Below are positions 26,760-35,625 of a stretch of DNA of 64,000 bases, piece after piece. The translations under genes were made by a program, and so were the position numbers. Source of the stretch: Aliivibrio sp. EL58 (GTDB lineage: Bacteria; Pseudomonadota; Gammaproteobacteria; Enterobacterales; Vibrionaceae); assembly GCF_900312675.1 (NCBI RefSeq), contig NZ_OMPC01000001.1:975633-1039632 (forward strand). The letters run 5' to 3'. Under the pieces are notes generated by a model. It ran no database searches and was not told where the DNA came from. It was given only the letters and a program-made list of their open reading frames with translations. The stretch's first letter is position 1; the number at the start of each line of letters is the position of its first letter.

Positions 26760-27377
26760 ATGCAAACTCAGCAAATAGAGGTTAGCAGTCGAGTGAACTC
26801 TAGTTATAAGCCACTGCCAATAAACAGTGAAGAAGAGATAGCCAAGCTAGATGTTTGGTTAAATCTGGTGGGAGAAACTCAAGATAAGCAGGCATTTTCT
26901 GAGCTGTTTTCTTGGTTTGCACCCAAAATTAGAGCGTATGGATTAAAGAAATTCAATGATCCAACGTTAGCAATGGATTTAGTTCAAGAGACGATGACGC
27001 TTGTTTGGCGAAAAGCGGCCTTATTTAATCAGGCCAAAGGTAATGCCTCTGGGTGGATATTTACCGTCATGCGTAATCACAGCTTTGATATGTTACGCAA
27101 AATGCAATCAAATAGAGAAGATACGGTCAGTGACGAGTTATGGCCTCTGTTTGATAAGCAAGTCGAGGCCGTAGAGCTAGATTGGCTTGAAACTAAAAAA
27201 TTGAAAAAAGCAGTCAGTGTACTGCCTGGTAATCAGCGAGTAGTTGTTGAAGGGATTTATGAACAAGGTTTGACTCAACAAGAGCTTTCAGAACAACTTA
27301 GTGAACCAATAGGAACGATTAAATCACGGCTGCGTTTAGCATTAACCAAATTAAGACAGGAGTATGAGCATGAATAA
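26760..27377 (+). CDS. rpoE: ECF sigma factor of the RpoE-ChrR (singlet-oxygen) type
   Basis: The 205-residue protein has sigma region 2 (LVQETMTLVWRKAALFNQ, ASGWIFTVMRNHSFDMLRK) and region 4 (LPGNQRVVVEGIYEQGLTQQELSEQL, GTIKSRLRLAL). The adjacent gene encodes a ChrR zinc anti-sigma factor, which places it in the ECF11 group that responds to singlet oxygen and organic peroxides. GGAGG precedes the ATG. It is expected to direct transcription from the TGATC-type promoters found in this window, including its own. Confidence 0.92.
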   Translation: MQTQQIEVSSRVNSSYKPLPINSEEEIAKLDVWLNLVGETQDKQAFSELFSWFAPKIRAYGLKKFNDPTLAMDLVQETMTLVWRKAALFNQAKGNASGWIFTVMRNHSFDMLRKMQSNREDTVSDELWPLFDKQVEAVELDWLETKKLKKAVSVLPGNQRVVVEGIYEQGLTQQELSEQLSEPIGTIKSRLRLALTKLRQEYEHE

Positions 27378-28023
27378 AATTACCCACCATCCTAGCGATG
27401 CATTATTACGTTCTCATGTTGACGGTGATTTACCTGAATCTCTTGCTGTTGGTATGACGTTACATTGTGATTTGTGTGAACATTGTAAGCGTAAATCAGA
27501 GAAATTAACTCAAGAATTTGCAGCGAAAGCATGGCAAGAACCAGTAGAAGCGGAATTGATTGATTTTTCTCAAATGCTCAACGGTATATTAAATACTGAG
27601 GTTGAAACTAGCTATTTGAAAGAGCCATCGGTAGAACATATCTTTATTGATTCTTTTCATTATGAATTACCTCGTGTATTAACTCGTTATGTTGATATGA
27701 AATGGAATCAAATGGGAGCGGTAAGTCGTGCTCGTTTGATAGAAGAGGGAGCGACACGATCTAACTTACTGCACATCAACGCGGGTGGCGTAATCCCAAC
27801 GCATACCCATAAAGGCTTTGAGTTAACTTTATTGTTAGATGGTAGTTTTGAAGATGAATCAGGACATTATCATAAAGGTGATTTTGTTTGGTTAGATTCT
27901 TCACATGCACATAGCCCTAAAACTACTGATGGGTGTTTATGTTACACTGTACAAAATGCGCCACTGCACTTTACCCAAGGGATAAGTAAATTATTTAATC
28001 CGATAGGTAACTTATTGTACTAA
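27370..28023 (+). CDS. chrR: Zinc anti-sigma factor ChrR
   Basis: The 217-residue protein has an N-terminal zinc anti-sigma domain with His7 and the H-x3-C-x2-C motif (His32, Cys36, Cys39). This matches R. sphaeroides ChrR His6/31, Cys35/38 with a one-residue shift. The C-terminal half is a cupin with THTHKGFELT and later SSHAH supplying the His-His-Glu-His metal set. The N-terminal domain holds the sigma factor, and the cupin domain is needed for release under singlet oxygen. ATG 27370 is preferred to 27364, since AGGAG is then seven bases away. It overlaps rpoE by eight bases. Confidence 0.92.
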   Translation: MNKITHHPSDALLRSHVDGDLPESLAVGMTLHCDLCEHCKRKSEKLTQEFAAKAWQEPVEAELIDFSQMLNGILNTEVETSYLKEPSVEHIFIDSFHYELPRVLTRYVDMKWNQMGAVSRARLIEEGATRSNLLHINAGGVIPTHTHKGFELTLLLDGSFEDESGHYHKGDFVWLDSSHAHSPKTTDGCLCYTVQNAPLHFTQGISKLFNPIGNLLY

Positions 28024-28071
28024 TATATAAATATAGGTAAGCAAGCTGAGTTAAAGCTAACTTCCTTTATG

Positions 28072-28100
28072 AAAAAAGATCACAGGATGTGATCTTTTTT
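28072..28100 (+). terminator. Terminator of rpoE-chrR
   Basis: AAAAAAGATCAC and GTGATCTTTTTT form a 12-base stem with a five-base loop. The downstream arm contains the TGATC of the next putative promoter, so terminator and promoter share bases. Confidence 0.88.
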
Positions 28101-28119
28101 GAATGCTACCACGTAGTAT
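28090..28119 (+). promoter_or_regulatory. Putative ECF promoter of the lipid-modification operon
   Basis: TGATCT (28090-28095), 18 bases, TAGTAT (28114-28119) has the same spacing and the same CGT (28112-28114) as the rpoE promoter. It begins within the terminator hairpin. It would drive the operon from 28148. Confidence 0.6.
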
Positions 28120-28147
28120 TTCATAAGTTTAATAAGGACATATCATC

Positions 28148-28576
28148 ATGAAGCACTCTAATTTTGTTACTACATTTATATCACTTTATGGTGAATTAGA
28201 TCGTTCAACTCTTCATCGCCTTCCTGAAATTTATTCTAATGATATTCAATTTATTGATGCCGTACATCAAATCGATGGGCTTCCTATGCTTACCGAGTAT
28301 TTTGAACATTTATACGAGAATATTTTAAATTGTCAGTTTCATATTCATCATGTTATCGAGAATGATAATGAAGCCAGTCTTTTTTGGACGATGGAATACA
28401 GCCATCCTAAAATAGGTAAAGGGAAATGTATTTCTGTTGATGGTACTTCACATATTAAATTCAATGAAAGAGTGTATTACCACAGAGATTACTTAGACAT
28501 GGGGCAGATGCTGTATGAGCATTTACCAGTTCTTGGTTCAGCAGTAAAGCTGATTAAAAAGAGAATGCAGTCATGA
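28148..28576 (+). CDS. NTF2/SnoaL-like protein in the ChrR regulon
   Basis: The 142-residue soluble protein reads as a nuclear-transport-factor-2-like (SnoaL) fold: a helical start FVTTFISLYGELDRSTL, then YSNDIQFIDAVHQIDG and the beta-rich middle. Such proteins are small binding pockets or isomerase-type enzymes. The gene starts the operon after the putative ECF promoter. Its stop overlaps the SDR start by four bases. It commonly accompanies SDR, FAD-oxidase and Cfa genes in ChrR-linked clusters. The specific role is unknown. Confidence 0.75.
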   Translation: MKHSNFVTTFISLYGELDRSTLHRLPEIYSNDIQFIDAVHQIDGLPMLTEYFEHLYENILNCQFHIHHVIENDNEASLFWTMEYSHPKIGKGKCISVDGTSHIKFNERVYYHRDYLDMGQMLYEHLPVLGSAVKLIKKRMQS

Positions 28577-29310
28577 AAACAATATTAATCACAGGCGCAA
28601 CGTCGGGCATCGGTCTCTCTTTAACAAATAAATACCTTAAACAAGGGTATCGGGTTTATGCGTGTGGTCGTAATTTCTCTGGGTATGTTGATTCAGATTA
28701 CTTAACCAGCGCGAAAGGCAACGGGAGTTTAATTGAAGTCGTTTTTGATCTTGATGACAGCAACTCAATCCTTGACGCGCTTTCTACGATTGAAATGCTA
28801 GATACCGTAGTTCTTAATGCGGGAACGTGTGAATATATCGATGACGCGAATCAGTTTGATGCTGCATTATTTGAGCGAGTGATCACAATCAATGTCATTT
28901 CAATTGGGTATTGTTTACAAGCGTTAATACCAAAAATTAAACAGGGCGGTCACTTAGCATTAATGGGTTCAAGTGCTTCTTATGTACCATTTCAACGGGC
29001 AGAAGCGTATGGCTCAAGTAAAGCAGCAATTCATTATTTGGCAAAATCGCTTCAATTAGATATATCACCGGAACAATTTACTATTAGTGTGATTGCTCCT
29101 GGTTTTGTTAAAACGCCGCTTACAAATAAAAATGATTTCCCTATGCCAATGTTAATCGAAGTTGATAAAGCAGCAGAGCATATAATTGCAGGCATAGATA
29201 AAAATAAAAAACACATACATTTTCCATTTCCATTTACGAGTTTCTTAATTTTAATGGGAAGTCTCCCAGATCGTATTTGGCACTGGCTCGCTTTAAGGAT
29301 GAAACGATAA
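28573..29310 (+). CDS. Short-chain dehydrogenase/reductase
   Basis: The 245-residue SDR has the cofactor motif TGATSGIG at residues 6-13, NAG at about 90, and catalytic Ser (MGSSAS), then Tyr-x3-Lys in YGSSKAA. It is a NAD(P)H-dependent oxidoreductase. The substrate is probably a lipid or aldehyde, judged by its neighbours. It is coupled by a four-base overlap to the NTF2-like gene and by one base to the FAD oxidase gene. Confidence 0.9.
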   Translation: MKTILITGATSGIGLSLTNKYLKQGYRVYACGRNFSGYVDSDYLTSAKGNGSLIEVVFDLDDSNSILDALSTIEMLDTVVLNAGTCEYIDDANQFDAALFERVITINVISIGYCLQALIPKIKQGGHLALMGSSASYVPFQRAEAYGSSKAAIHYLAKSLQLDISPEQFTISVIAPGFVKTPLTNKNDFPMPMLIEVDKAAEHIIAGIDKNKKHIHFPFPFTSFLILMGSLPDRIWHWLALRMKR

Positions 29311-30587
29311 TGAAAAAAATTGCAGTTGTTGGTACAGGTATTTCAGGATTGGTGTGCGCGCATTTATTATCACGAGAACATGATGTAACAGTATTTGAAG
29401 CTAATGATTATATTGGTGGGCATACCGCAACAAAACGAGTAAAAGCAGAAGGAAAAGAGTGGGATATTGATACTGGTTTTATTGTATTTAATGATCGAAC
29501 TTACCCAAACTTCATTGAGTTATTAACTCAACTTGGTTTATCTGGGCAAGAAACAGAAATGAGTTTTAGTGTTAAAAATGTTATTTCTGGTCTTGAGTAT
29601 AATGGCCATAATTTGAATACGCTTTTTGCTCAACGCTCAAACTTATTTAATACTAAATTTTTATCCTTAATTAGTGAGATTTTACGCTTTAATAAACAAT
29701 GTAAAGAGATGTGGAGTGTGGAGCACAGTGATGATCACATCGATCTTGATGTTGATGGCACGTTAGGTGATTTCTTATACCGTAATGAATACAGTAGCTA
29801 TTTTTCTGAGCACTATATCTTGCCGATGGGTGCGGCTATTTGGTCATCCAGCTTACAAGACATGAAAGCATTCCCGTTGCACTTTTTCATTCGTTTTTTC
29901 CATAATCATGGCCTGTTAGATATTGCGAATAGACCTCAATGGTATGTGGTGCCTAATGGTTCTCATTCATACATAAAACCTCTGATTGCGACGTTTAAAG
30001 ATAAAATTCATTTAAATAGCCCAGTAACCAGTGTGACTCGAAATCCTAGAGGAGTAACGTTAGAGATAAATGGTGAAGACAAGCATGACTTTGATGAAGT
30101 GGTATTAGCTTGTCATAGCGACCAGTCACTAGCAATGTTAAGTGATATTACAACCGCTGAAAAAATAGTGCTAAGTAAACTCACTTATCAAGAAAATGAA
30201 GTCGTTATGCATACTGATGAGAGCTTATTACCAATACAAAAACGTGCATGGGCAGCTTGGAATTATCATCTGGATACGGGGAATAAAAATAACCCATCCA
30301 GTGTGACTTATAACATGAATATTCTTCAAGGATTAGAAACTAAAGAAACAACATTTTGTGTCACTTTAAACAATTCCCCTTTGATTCATAAAGATAAAAT
30401 ATTAGGTTCATATAAATATGATCATCCTGTGTTTAATACAGACACCATAGAAGCACAAGCTCGTCGAGAAGAAATTTGTGGTCGACACCATACCCACTTT
30501 GCTGGTGCTTATTGGTATAACGGTTTTCATGAAGACGGAGTAAGAAGTGCGCTTGATGTATGCCAACGTTTTGGGATTAGCCTATGA
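29310..30587 (+). CDS. FAD-dependent amine-oxidase-like protein
   Basis: The 425-residue flavoprotein begins with the dinucleotide-binding motif [15 protein letters not shown] and continues with [15 protein letters not shown] and [15 protein letters not shown]. It ends with the FAD-contacting [20 protein letters not shown]. It belongs to the NAD(P)/FAD (amine oxidase) proteins that neighbour Cfa-type methylases. In R. sphaeroides such genes take part in furan fatty-acid synthesis in the singlet-oxygen regulon, so a fatty-acyl oxidation or desaturation is likely. The start moves from 29277 to ATG 29310, overlapping the SDR stop by one base (TAATG). Confidence 0.88.
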   Translation: MKKIAVVGTGISGLVCAHLLSREHDVTVFEANDYIGGHTATKRVKAEGKEWDIDTGFIVFNDRTYPNFIELLTQLGLSGQETEMSFSVKNVISGLEYNGHNLNTLFAQRSNLFNTKFLSLISEILRFNKQCKEMWSVEHSDDHIDLDVDGTLGDFLYRNEYSSYFSEHYILPMGAAIWSSSLQDMKAFPLHFFIRFFHNHGLLDIANRPQWYVVPNGSHSYIKPLIATFKDKIHLNSPVTSVTRNPRGVTLEINGEDKHDFDEVVLACHSDQSLAMLSDITTAEKIVLSKLTYQENEVVMHTDESLLPIQKRAWAAWNYHLDTGNKNNPSSVTYNMNILQGLETKETTFCVTLNNSPLIHKDKILGSYKYDHPVFNTDTIEAQARREEICGRHHTHFAGAYWYNGFHEDGVRSALDVCQRFGISL

Positions 30588-31315
30588 TTAATTCTTGCCT
30601 TTATCACGGTGATGTAAGACACAGACGATTTCAAACTAAGGCGCATAGTTTTAGTTATCAGATGTTCTTTATCGCCTTAGATTTGGATGAATTAGAAAAA
30701 ACAGAACAGGTGGGGTGGTTCAAAAAAGGGCGTTTTGCTCCCCTAAGTTTTCGACGTTCTGATTATCTTGGCAGTCAGGATGAATCTTTAAAAGAATCGG
30801 TGTGGAATAAAGTGAGTGAATTGGGTGGAAATAACAGCCAAGGTCGAGTGCTTTTTGTTGGACAGGTTCGTTGTTTTGGGCTTTATTTTAGCCCAATTAA
30901 TTTTTATTACTGTTATAACCAACAAGATGAATTGACGGATTTACTGGCTGAAGTGAGTAATACGCCGTGGAATCAAACTCACTATTACTTAATAAAAATT
31001 GGCTCTGAGCAAATCATAGATAAAACCTTTCATGTATCGCCTTTTTTGGATCTGAATATGAAATATCATTGGTTTATTAAAGCGCCAAGCAAGCGATTAT
31101 CATTACATTTAGAAAACCGTGGTTTAGATGAAGAACAAGAAAAAATTTTTGATGCAACGATCGCTATGACACGAAAAGAATTTAATTCAAAAAATATACG
31201 TGAACAAGTGATCTCTATTCCCGTAATGACCGTAAAAATAGTATGGGGCATTTATTGGCAAGCATTGAAATTATTCATAAAACGAATCCCGTTTGTGCCA
31301 CACCCAGAGCAATAA
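30584..31315 (+). CDS. DUF1365 family protein
   Basis: The 243-residue protein contains [20 protein letters not shown] at the N-terminus and [15 protein letters not shown] and TFHVSPFLD in the middle, all hallmarks of DUF1365. The family almost always sits beside FAD oxidase and Cfa-like genes, as here, and its biochemical role is unknown. It overlaps the upstream gene by four bases, so it is co-translated. Confidence 0.9.
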   Translation: MINSCLYHGDVRHRRFQTKAHSFSYQMFFIALDLDELEKTEQVGWFKKGRFAPLSFRRSDYLGSQDESLKESVWNKVSELGGNNSQGRVLFVGQVRCFGLYFSPINFYYCYNQQDELTDLLAEVSNTPWNQTHYYLIKIGSEQIIDKTFHVSPFLDLNMKYHWFIKAPSKRLSLHLENRGLDEEQEKIFDATIAMTRKEFNSKNIREQVISIPVMTVKIVWGIYWQALKLFIKRIPFVPHPEQ

Positions 31316-31325
31316 GGAGAGAGCA

Positions 31326-32600
31326 ATGGCTAGTAATCAAATAGAGAGAACAGTATTGAAAGAGTCAGTTCTAAGCAATGATAAAAACAATAAGCCAATG
31401 CGCTGGATTGATGGTATGGCGCGTAAAGTGTTATTGGATTACTTAGGTAAGATGACTCAAGCCTCATTGACGATAAACGATGAATTAGGGCAAGTTGTTT
31501 TGGGAGATCCATTAGCCTCTTTGCAAGCTGTTGTAGAAATTAATAATACCGAAGCGTATCGAAAAATTTTATTCGGTGGTGGTATTGGCGCGAGTGAGGC
31601 ATATGTTGCTGGTTGGTGGACAAGTCCAAACTTAACAAAGGTTATTCAAGTGTTAGGCCGTGAAGAAGGCGTACTTGATAGAGTAGAAAATAGCTTTAGT
31701 AAACTGGTTCAATTTTTTGATTTAATCAACCACAAGCGGAATAAAAATACCAAAGAAGGGTCTAAAAAGAACATTTTAGCGCACTATGATCTCGGTAATG
31801 AAATGTACAAAATGTTTCTGGATAAAGAAATGTTGTATTCAAGTGCTATCTATCCTAATGCCGATGCAAATTTGGAAGAAGCTCAGTTATTTAAATTACA
31901 CACTATCTGTGAGCGACTTGAACTAAAAGAAGGTGAAACCTTACTTGAAATAGGCACGGGATGGGGAGCGTTAGCTATTTATGCAGCACAGCATTATGGC
32001 GTAAATGTTACCACGACGACGATTTCTGATGCTCAATATGACTTTGCAGAGCAGAGAGTAAAAGCCTTAGGTCTAGAAGGCCGAATTACGCTTCTAAAGC
32101 AAGATTATCGTACTCTTGAAGGTCAGTATGACAAATTAGTTTCGATTGAAATGATAGAAGCGGTGGGACACGAATATCTAAGCACTTTCTTTGATGTATG
32201 CAGTCGACACCTTAAACCTGAAGGTAAAATGTTAATTCAAGCAATTACCATTGCAGATCAACGTTACGACCAATACCGTAAAAGCGTCGATTTTATCCAG
32301 CGTTATATATTTCCTGGGGGCTGTTTACCCTCAGTTAGTGTCATGGCAAATAAAGTGGCACAAAATACAGATATGGTGATTACTTCACTACATGACATAG
32401 GCTTAGATTACGCCAAAACATTACGCCATTGGTATGAACGTTTTGACGATGCAAATAGTGATTTAAAACAGATGGGTTATGGCGATGATTTTATTCGTTT
32501 ATGGCAGTTCTATCTTTGTTACTGCGAAGGTGGTTTTTTAGAACGCAAGATCAGCACTGTGCATTTAGTGGCTGCGAAACCACAAAACGGGGTGTATTAG
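31326..32600 (+). CDS. cfa: Cyclopropane-fatty-acid synthase family methyltransferase
   Basis: The 424-residue protein has a short N-terminal lipid-binding part and a SAM-dependent methyltransferase core: LLEIGTGWGALAIYAA (SAM site), SIEMIEAVGHEY and FIQRYIFPGGCLPS. These are the Cfa signature blocks, and YCEGGF near the C-terminus is also typical. It transfers a methylene or methyl group to unsaturated acyl chains in membrane phospholipids. In the ChrR context this may be protective modification or a furan-fatty-acid step. The start is ATG 31326 with AAGGAGAG upstream rather than the frame start at 31293. Confidence 0.9.
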   Translation: MASNQIERTVLKESVLSNDKNNKPMRWIDGMARKVLLDYLGKMTQASLTINDELGQVVLGDPLASLQAVVEINNTEAYRKILFGGGIGASEAYVAGWWTSPNLTKVIQVLGREEGVLDRVENSFSKLVQFFDLINHKRNKNTKEGSKKNILAHYDLGNEMYKMFLDKEMLYSSAIYPNADANLEEAQLFKLHTICERLELKEGETLLEIGTGWGALAIYAAQHYGVNVTTTTISDAQYDFAEQRVKALGLEGRITLLKQDYRTLEGQYDKLVSIEMIEAVGHEYLSTFFDVCSRHLKPEGKMLIQAITIADQRYDQYRKSVDFIQRYIFPGGCLPSVSVMANKVAQNTDMVITSLHDIGLDYAKTLRHWYERFDDANSDLKQMGYGDDFIRLWQFYLCYCEGGFLERKISTVHLVAAKPQNGVY

Positions 32601-32618
32601 CCAATTAGTATTTGTTTC

Positions 32619-32666
32619 ATACCAATCTGAGGGAGTAGTTGAATTACGACTTATTTAGGTTGGTAT
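32619..32666. repeat. ATACCAAYC inverted repeat between cfa and the DUF2878 gene
   Basis: ATACCAATCT (32619-32628) is inverted as AGGTTGGTAT (32657-32666). The 48-base element is a short relative of the 175-base element at 42546-42720. It lies within the operon, between two co-directional genes, and would form a hairpin in the mRNA. Confidence 0.65.
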
Positions 32667-32680
32667 GGTAGGAGGCTTCA

Positions 32681-33250
32681 ATGTTACGTTATTTCCCTAT
32701 AATCAATGCAGTCTGGTTTCAATTGATTTGGTTTGCAGTGATCCTTTATCAACAGCAAGCGGTTCCTTTTTTACTCGTTTCAATATTGCTTCATCTATTG
32801 GTATCTCCAACACGGAAAATTGACTTTTATTTATTCATTTTAATTTCGATGTTAGGTGTTTTTGGGGACGTATTACTGTCTTTTACAGGCGTATATCAAT
32901 TCTCTAATGATGTACTTATACCTGTGTGGCTTATTTTATTATGGTGTCATTTTGGTTTTGCTATCAATCACAGCTTAGGGTGGTTATCTCGTTTCAATCT
33001 TGGACTTATTGCTTTAATTGGTGCTATTGCAGGTCCATTAAACTATTTAGCCGGTCATCGATTAGGTGCTGTGGATTTCTCATATTCATATCAAATCACT
33101 TTATTTTCAATTGGAGTGATCTGGGCGGTCAATCTACCCGTATTTATTATTATTCAAAAGCGTTTAAGAGCAAGAATAAATAATGAGGGGAAGGATCATG
33201 AAAAGCTTGATAAGTATACTCACCATAGTAAGCCTGTTAACAATAAATAG
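32681..33250 (+). CDS. DUF2878 family inner-membrane protein
   Basis: The 189-residue protein has about five to six hydrophobic segments and a basic C-terminal tail. The central GDVLLSFTGVYQF and PVWLILLWCHFGFAINHSL match the DUF2878 family as I recall it. Its function is unknown. In ChrR-type clusters it accompanies cfa and the DUF3833 lipoprotein, which suggests a membrane-lipid role. GGAGG precedes the ATG. It overlaps the next gene by 53 bases. Confidence 0.8.
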   Translation: MLRYFPIINAVWFQLIWFAVILYQQQAVPFLLVSILLHLLVSPTRKIDFYLFILISMLGVFGDVLLSFTGVYQFSNDVLIPVWLILLWCHFGFAINHSLGWLSRFNLGLIALIGAIAGPLNYLAGHRLGAVDFSYSYQITLFSIGVIWAVNLPVFIIIQKRLRARINNEGKDHEKLDKYTHHSKPVNNK

Positions 33251-33701
33251 TGTGGTTGCAGCCCCATTACAAGGTCTACAAAGCAGCGGAAAGTCAGAAT
33301 TGTCATGGTTTTTAATTTCAGTGTATGAAGCACAACTGTTTACCACTTCAGGTCAGTTTGTCTATGGTCAATATCCACAAGCACTTGAGATTGAATATTA
33401 TCGTAACATTACTAAAGAAAACCTAATTAAAGCGACTAAAGATCAGTGGGAAGAGCAATCAATTAAACACCCTGATTTAGATTCATGGTTGGTTGAATTA
33501 GAACAAGTATTTCCTGATGTGAAAACTGAAGATAAATTGGTTTTTAGCATTGATGAGATAGGGAATAATCAGTTTTTTCTAAATGATAAACCTATTGGAA
33601 CAATAGCAAATAAAGACTTTTCTCAGCTTTTTCTTGATATTTGGGTATCTGAAAAAACAACGTATCCAGATCTACGTCTTGAATTGATAGGAGATAAATA
33701 A
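33198..33701 (+). CDS. Periplasmic chalcone-isomerase-like protein
   Basis: The 167-residue precursor has a signal peptide (about 1-22, ending VVAA-PLQG) and a chalcone-isomerase-like fold marked by LSWFLISVYEAQLFT and QALEIEYYRNIT. In bacteria these proteins are periplasmic and thought to bind fatty acids rather than flavonoids. AAGGATC precedes ATG 33198, and the frame start at 33183 lacks a signal. It overlaps the DUF2878 gene in another frame and the lipoprotein gene by one base. Confidence 0.8.
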   Translation: MKSLISILTIVSLLTINSVVAAPLQGLQSSGKSELSWFLISVYEAQLFTTSGQFVYGQYPQALEIEYYRNITKENLIKATKDQWEEQSIKHPDLDSWLVELEQVFPDVKTEDKLVFSIDEIGNNQFFLNDKPIGTIANKDFSQLFLDIWVSEKTTYPDLRLELIGDK

Positions 33702-34219
33702 TGAAAAAGGTAGTCCTATTTATTTTTAGTATTCTATTAGTAGGGTGCTCTTCTCAAGACATTAATGATTACGCAGGCACTAGCCCTGAGTTTTCGATGA
33801 GATCATTTTTTCAAGATGATTTAAAAGCAGAAGGGATAGTAAAAGACTTCAATGGCACGGTTATTAGAACATTCACTGTCGATCTTCAAGCTCAATGGGA
33901 TGGAGACACATTAACGCTAGACGAGCAGTTTTTATTTAATGACGGTGAAGAGCAAGAACGAACGTGGATTATTCAAGATCTAGGCGATAACTCATATACA
34001 GGAACGGCCAGTGATATCCTTGAAACTGCTTATGGTAAAAGTGTAGGAAACGCCCTTAATTGGAAATACTCGATGATATTAAAGGTAGATGATTCACACT
34101 ATGAAGTTGAATTTGATGATTGGATTTATCAAATTTCAGATAATGTTGTTATTAATCAAACCGAAATATATAAGTGGGGTATACAAGTTGGTGAAGTTGT
34201 ACTTGTTATCCGAAAATAA
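33701..34219 (+). CDS. DUF3833 family lipoprotein
   Basis: The 172-residue protein has a lipoprotein signal ending in the lipobox LLVGC, with the modified Cys at residue 16. The body is beta-rich (FNGTVIRTFTVDLQAQWDG, LDEQFLFNDGEEQERTW) and matches DUF3833. A Ser follows the Cys, which favours outer-membrane localisation. The function is unknown. It ends the operon before a strong terminator. Confidence 0.83.
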   Translation: MKKVVLFIFSILLVGCSSQDINDYAGTSPEFSMRSFFQDDLKAEGIVKDFNGTVIRTFTVDLQAQWDGDTLTLDEQFLFNDGEEQERTWIIQDLGDNSYTGTASDILETAYGKSVGNALNWKYSMILKVDDSHYEVEFDDWIYQISDNVVINQTEIYKWGIQVGEVVLVIRK

Positions 34220-34264
34220 AAGAAGTTAGTAAACACCTTGAAATGAAACATACCACTAAACTAA

Positions 34265-34305
34265 AACCACTCACTTGATTCCCTCGTCGAAGTGAGTGGT
34301 TTTTT
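34265..34305. terminator. Terminator after the lipid-modification operon
   Basis: AACCACTCACTT and AAGTGAGTGGTT form a 12-base stem with a 13-base loop, then T-rich sequence. The minus-strand lipoprotein gene ends 17 bases further on, so it may serve both directions. Confidence 0.9.
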
Positions 34306-34321
34306 ATTTCTTATTGTTTAA

Positions 34322-35269
34322 TCATTTACATACAAGATCATGGTTACGATTTTTAATCGTTTTGTATGCTTTCATCATGTTCTCTTGTTTCACAAAGCGT
34401 TTTGGTGGGGCTAAAACCTTTAATTGATAATCAGAGTCGTCAGTAGTAACTTCTTCTGCCGGAGTGATAACCACGACATTAAGCTTAGGGTTTAATTTTA
34501 CTATTTGTGCCGCAGTGCCTAGACCATTCTCGATATGAAACTTTCCTGCAATATGCATGACTTGCGCTTTAGGGTGTAGCGCTAAGTAATTAACAATGCT
34601 TTCTGCCATCGTGGCATCCCACGTCATTTGAGCTGCAAATTGTTTTTGAGTTTGTTCTTCGTCACCATGATGCATAGAAGCTAAAAATTTTGACTTATAA
34701 GGGGACTCAGCAAGGTCGATGTTTTTAGCTAACCATGACTTTTCATCAACATCGAGTTTATCTAAATAGCTAATACCTTGTTGGCCAATGCATTTTACGA
34801 TTGGTTTTGGAGCATTTGCTGCGATAATATCACGTCCTTCAGCCTTTGCGATTTCAACTAATGGGCGATAATCACTTTCATAATTAGGCCATGCCTTAGC
34901 TTCTGACATTAATGTTTGTTCGCCAATTTGTCCTGTTAAATACTCATCCACAACCATCTGTTTATCACGACTGAATTGCTCCATAGATAATGCTAATTTA
35001 GGCTCTGTTGCAGAGAGTTGCTTAAATAGATCCGTTTGAAAACGGTGGATAGCGGCATGAGTGTGCCATTCACCAATAAGAATTACATCAGCATCAATTA
35101 TCTCTTGAGGTAAAGCACTAAGGGACAAAGGAGAGCTTGTTGGTGAGAGTAATTGATAATCATAGAAACTGGTGATAGCTTGAGAGGGAACTGGTGTTGG
35201 CTGAATTTGTTGGCTGCAACCTGACAGTAAAAGTATCGCAACAAAAGACAATAAAACGGTGGATTTCAT
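34322..35269 (-). CDS. ChaN-like haem-binding lipoprotein
   Basis: The 315-residue protein begins with a lipoprotein signal ending LLSGC. The body has the ChaN/Tiki-like motifs ADVILIGEWHTHAAIH, LSMEQFSRDKQ and VMHIAGKFHIENGLG. ChaN of Campylobacter binds haem and is iron-regulated. A Fur-box-like sequence 60 bases upstream supports iron control here. It probably works at the outer membrane. The downstream plus-strand operon is convergent. Confidence 0.85.
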   Translation of the reverse strand: MKSTVLLSFVAILLLSGCSQQIQPTPVPSQAITSFYDYQLLSPTSSPLSLSALPQEIIDADVILIGEWHTHAAIHRFQTDLFKQLSATEPKLALSMEQFSRDKQMVVDEYLTGQIGEQTLMSEAKAWPNYESDYRPLVEIAKAEGRDIIAANAPKPIVKCIGQQGISYLDKLDVDEKSWLAKNIDLAESPYKSKFLASMHHGDEEQTQKQFAAQMTWDATMAESIVNYLALHPKAQVMHIAGKFHIENGLGTAAQIVKLNPKLNVVVITPAEEVTTDDSDYQLKVLAPPKRFVKQENMMKAYKTIKNRNHDLVCK

Positions 35270-35328
35270 AATAGAGATTCAGTAAAGAACAATCTTATAG
35301 ATTAGGATAAAACGAGAGATAATTCAAT

Positions 35329-35347
35329 CTTAATAATAATCATTACC
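35329..35347 (-). promoter_or_regulatory. Fur box upstream of the ChaN-like gene
   Basis: CTTAATAATAATCATTACC matches the 19-base Fur consensus GATAATGATAATCATTATC at 15 of 19 positions. It lies 60 bases before the lipoprotein start, a usual promoter position. Iron-repressed expression is inferred. Confidence 0.7.
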
Positions 35348-35450
35348 ATTTATAGTGGTGTGATTTGAATTCGTTCTTCTATCTCTGTCACAGTATTGCA
35401 ACTCAAGACTCGTATAATCGGGATCTTGAAACTCACATAAGGATATTCAT

Positions 35451-35588
35451 ATGAGTGCAAATTACCTTGAGAAAACTAGGTATCATGAAGAAGTGGAATT
35501 AGAGTGGCTAGACGCAATTGAAGCAGGTCTATACTTCCATAATTCAATAGAAGTTGAGAGTGGCACTGATACCACTCTTAACGATTAA
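35451..35588 (+). CDS. Small acidic protein, 45 residues
   Basis: ATG 35451 has AAGGAT six bases upstream and opens a 45-codon frame to TAA. The product is acidic and soluble ([19 protein letters not shown], then [19 protein letters not shown]). It has no signal peptide, metal motif or membrane segment. The good ribosome-binding site and its place in an otherwise free gap favour a real gene. I do not recognise a family. The 3' end contains an AGAGTGG/CCACTCT hairpin at about 35557-35578. Confidence 0.6.
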   Translation: MSANYLEKTRYHEEVELEWLDAIEAGLYFHNSIEVESGTDTTLND

Positions 35589-35625
35589 TTTTTCAATTCT
35601 CATTATTTTCAATATAAAAAGTGAT

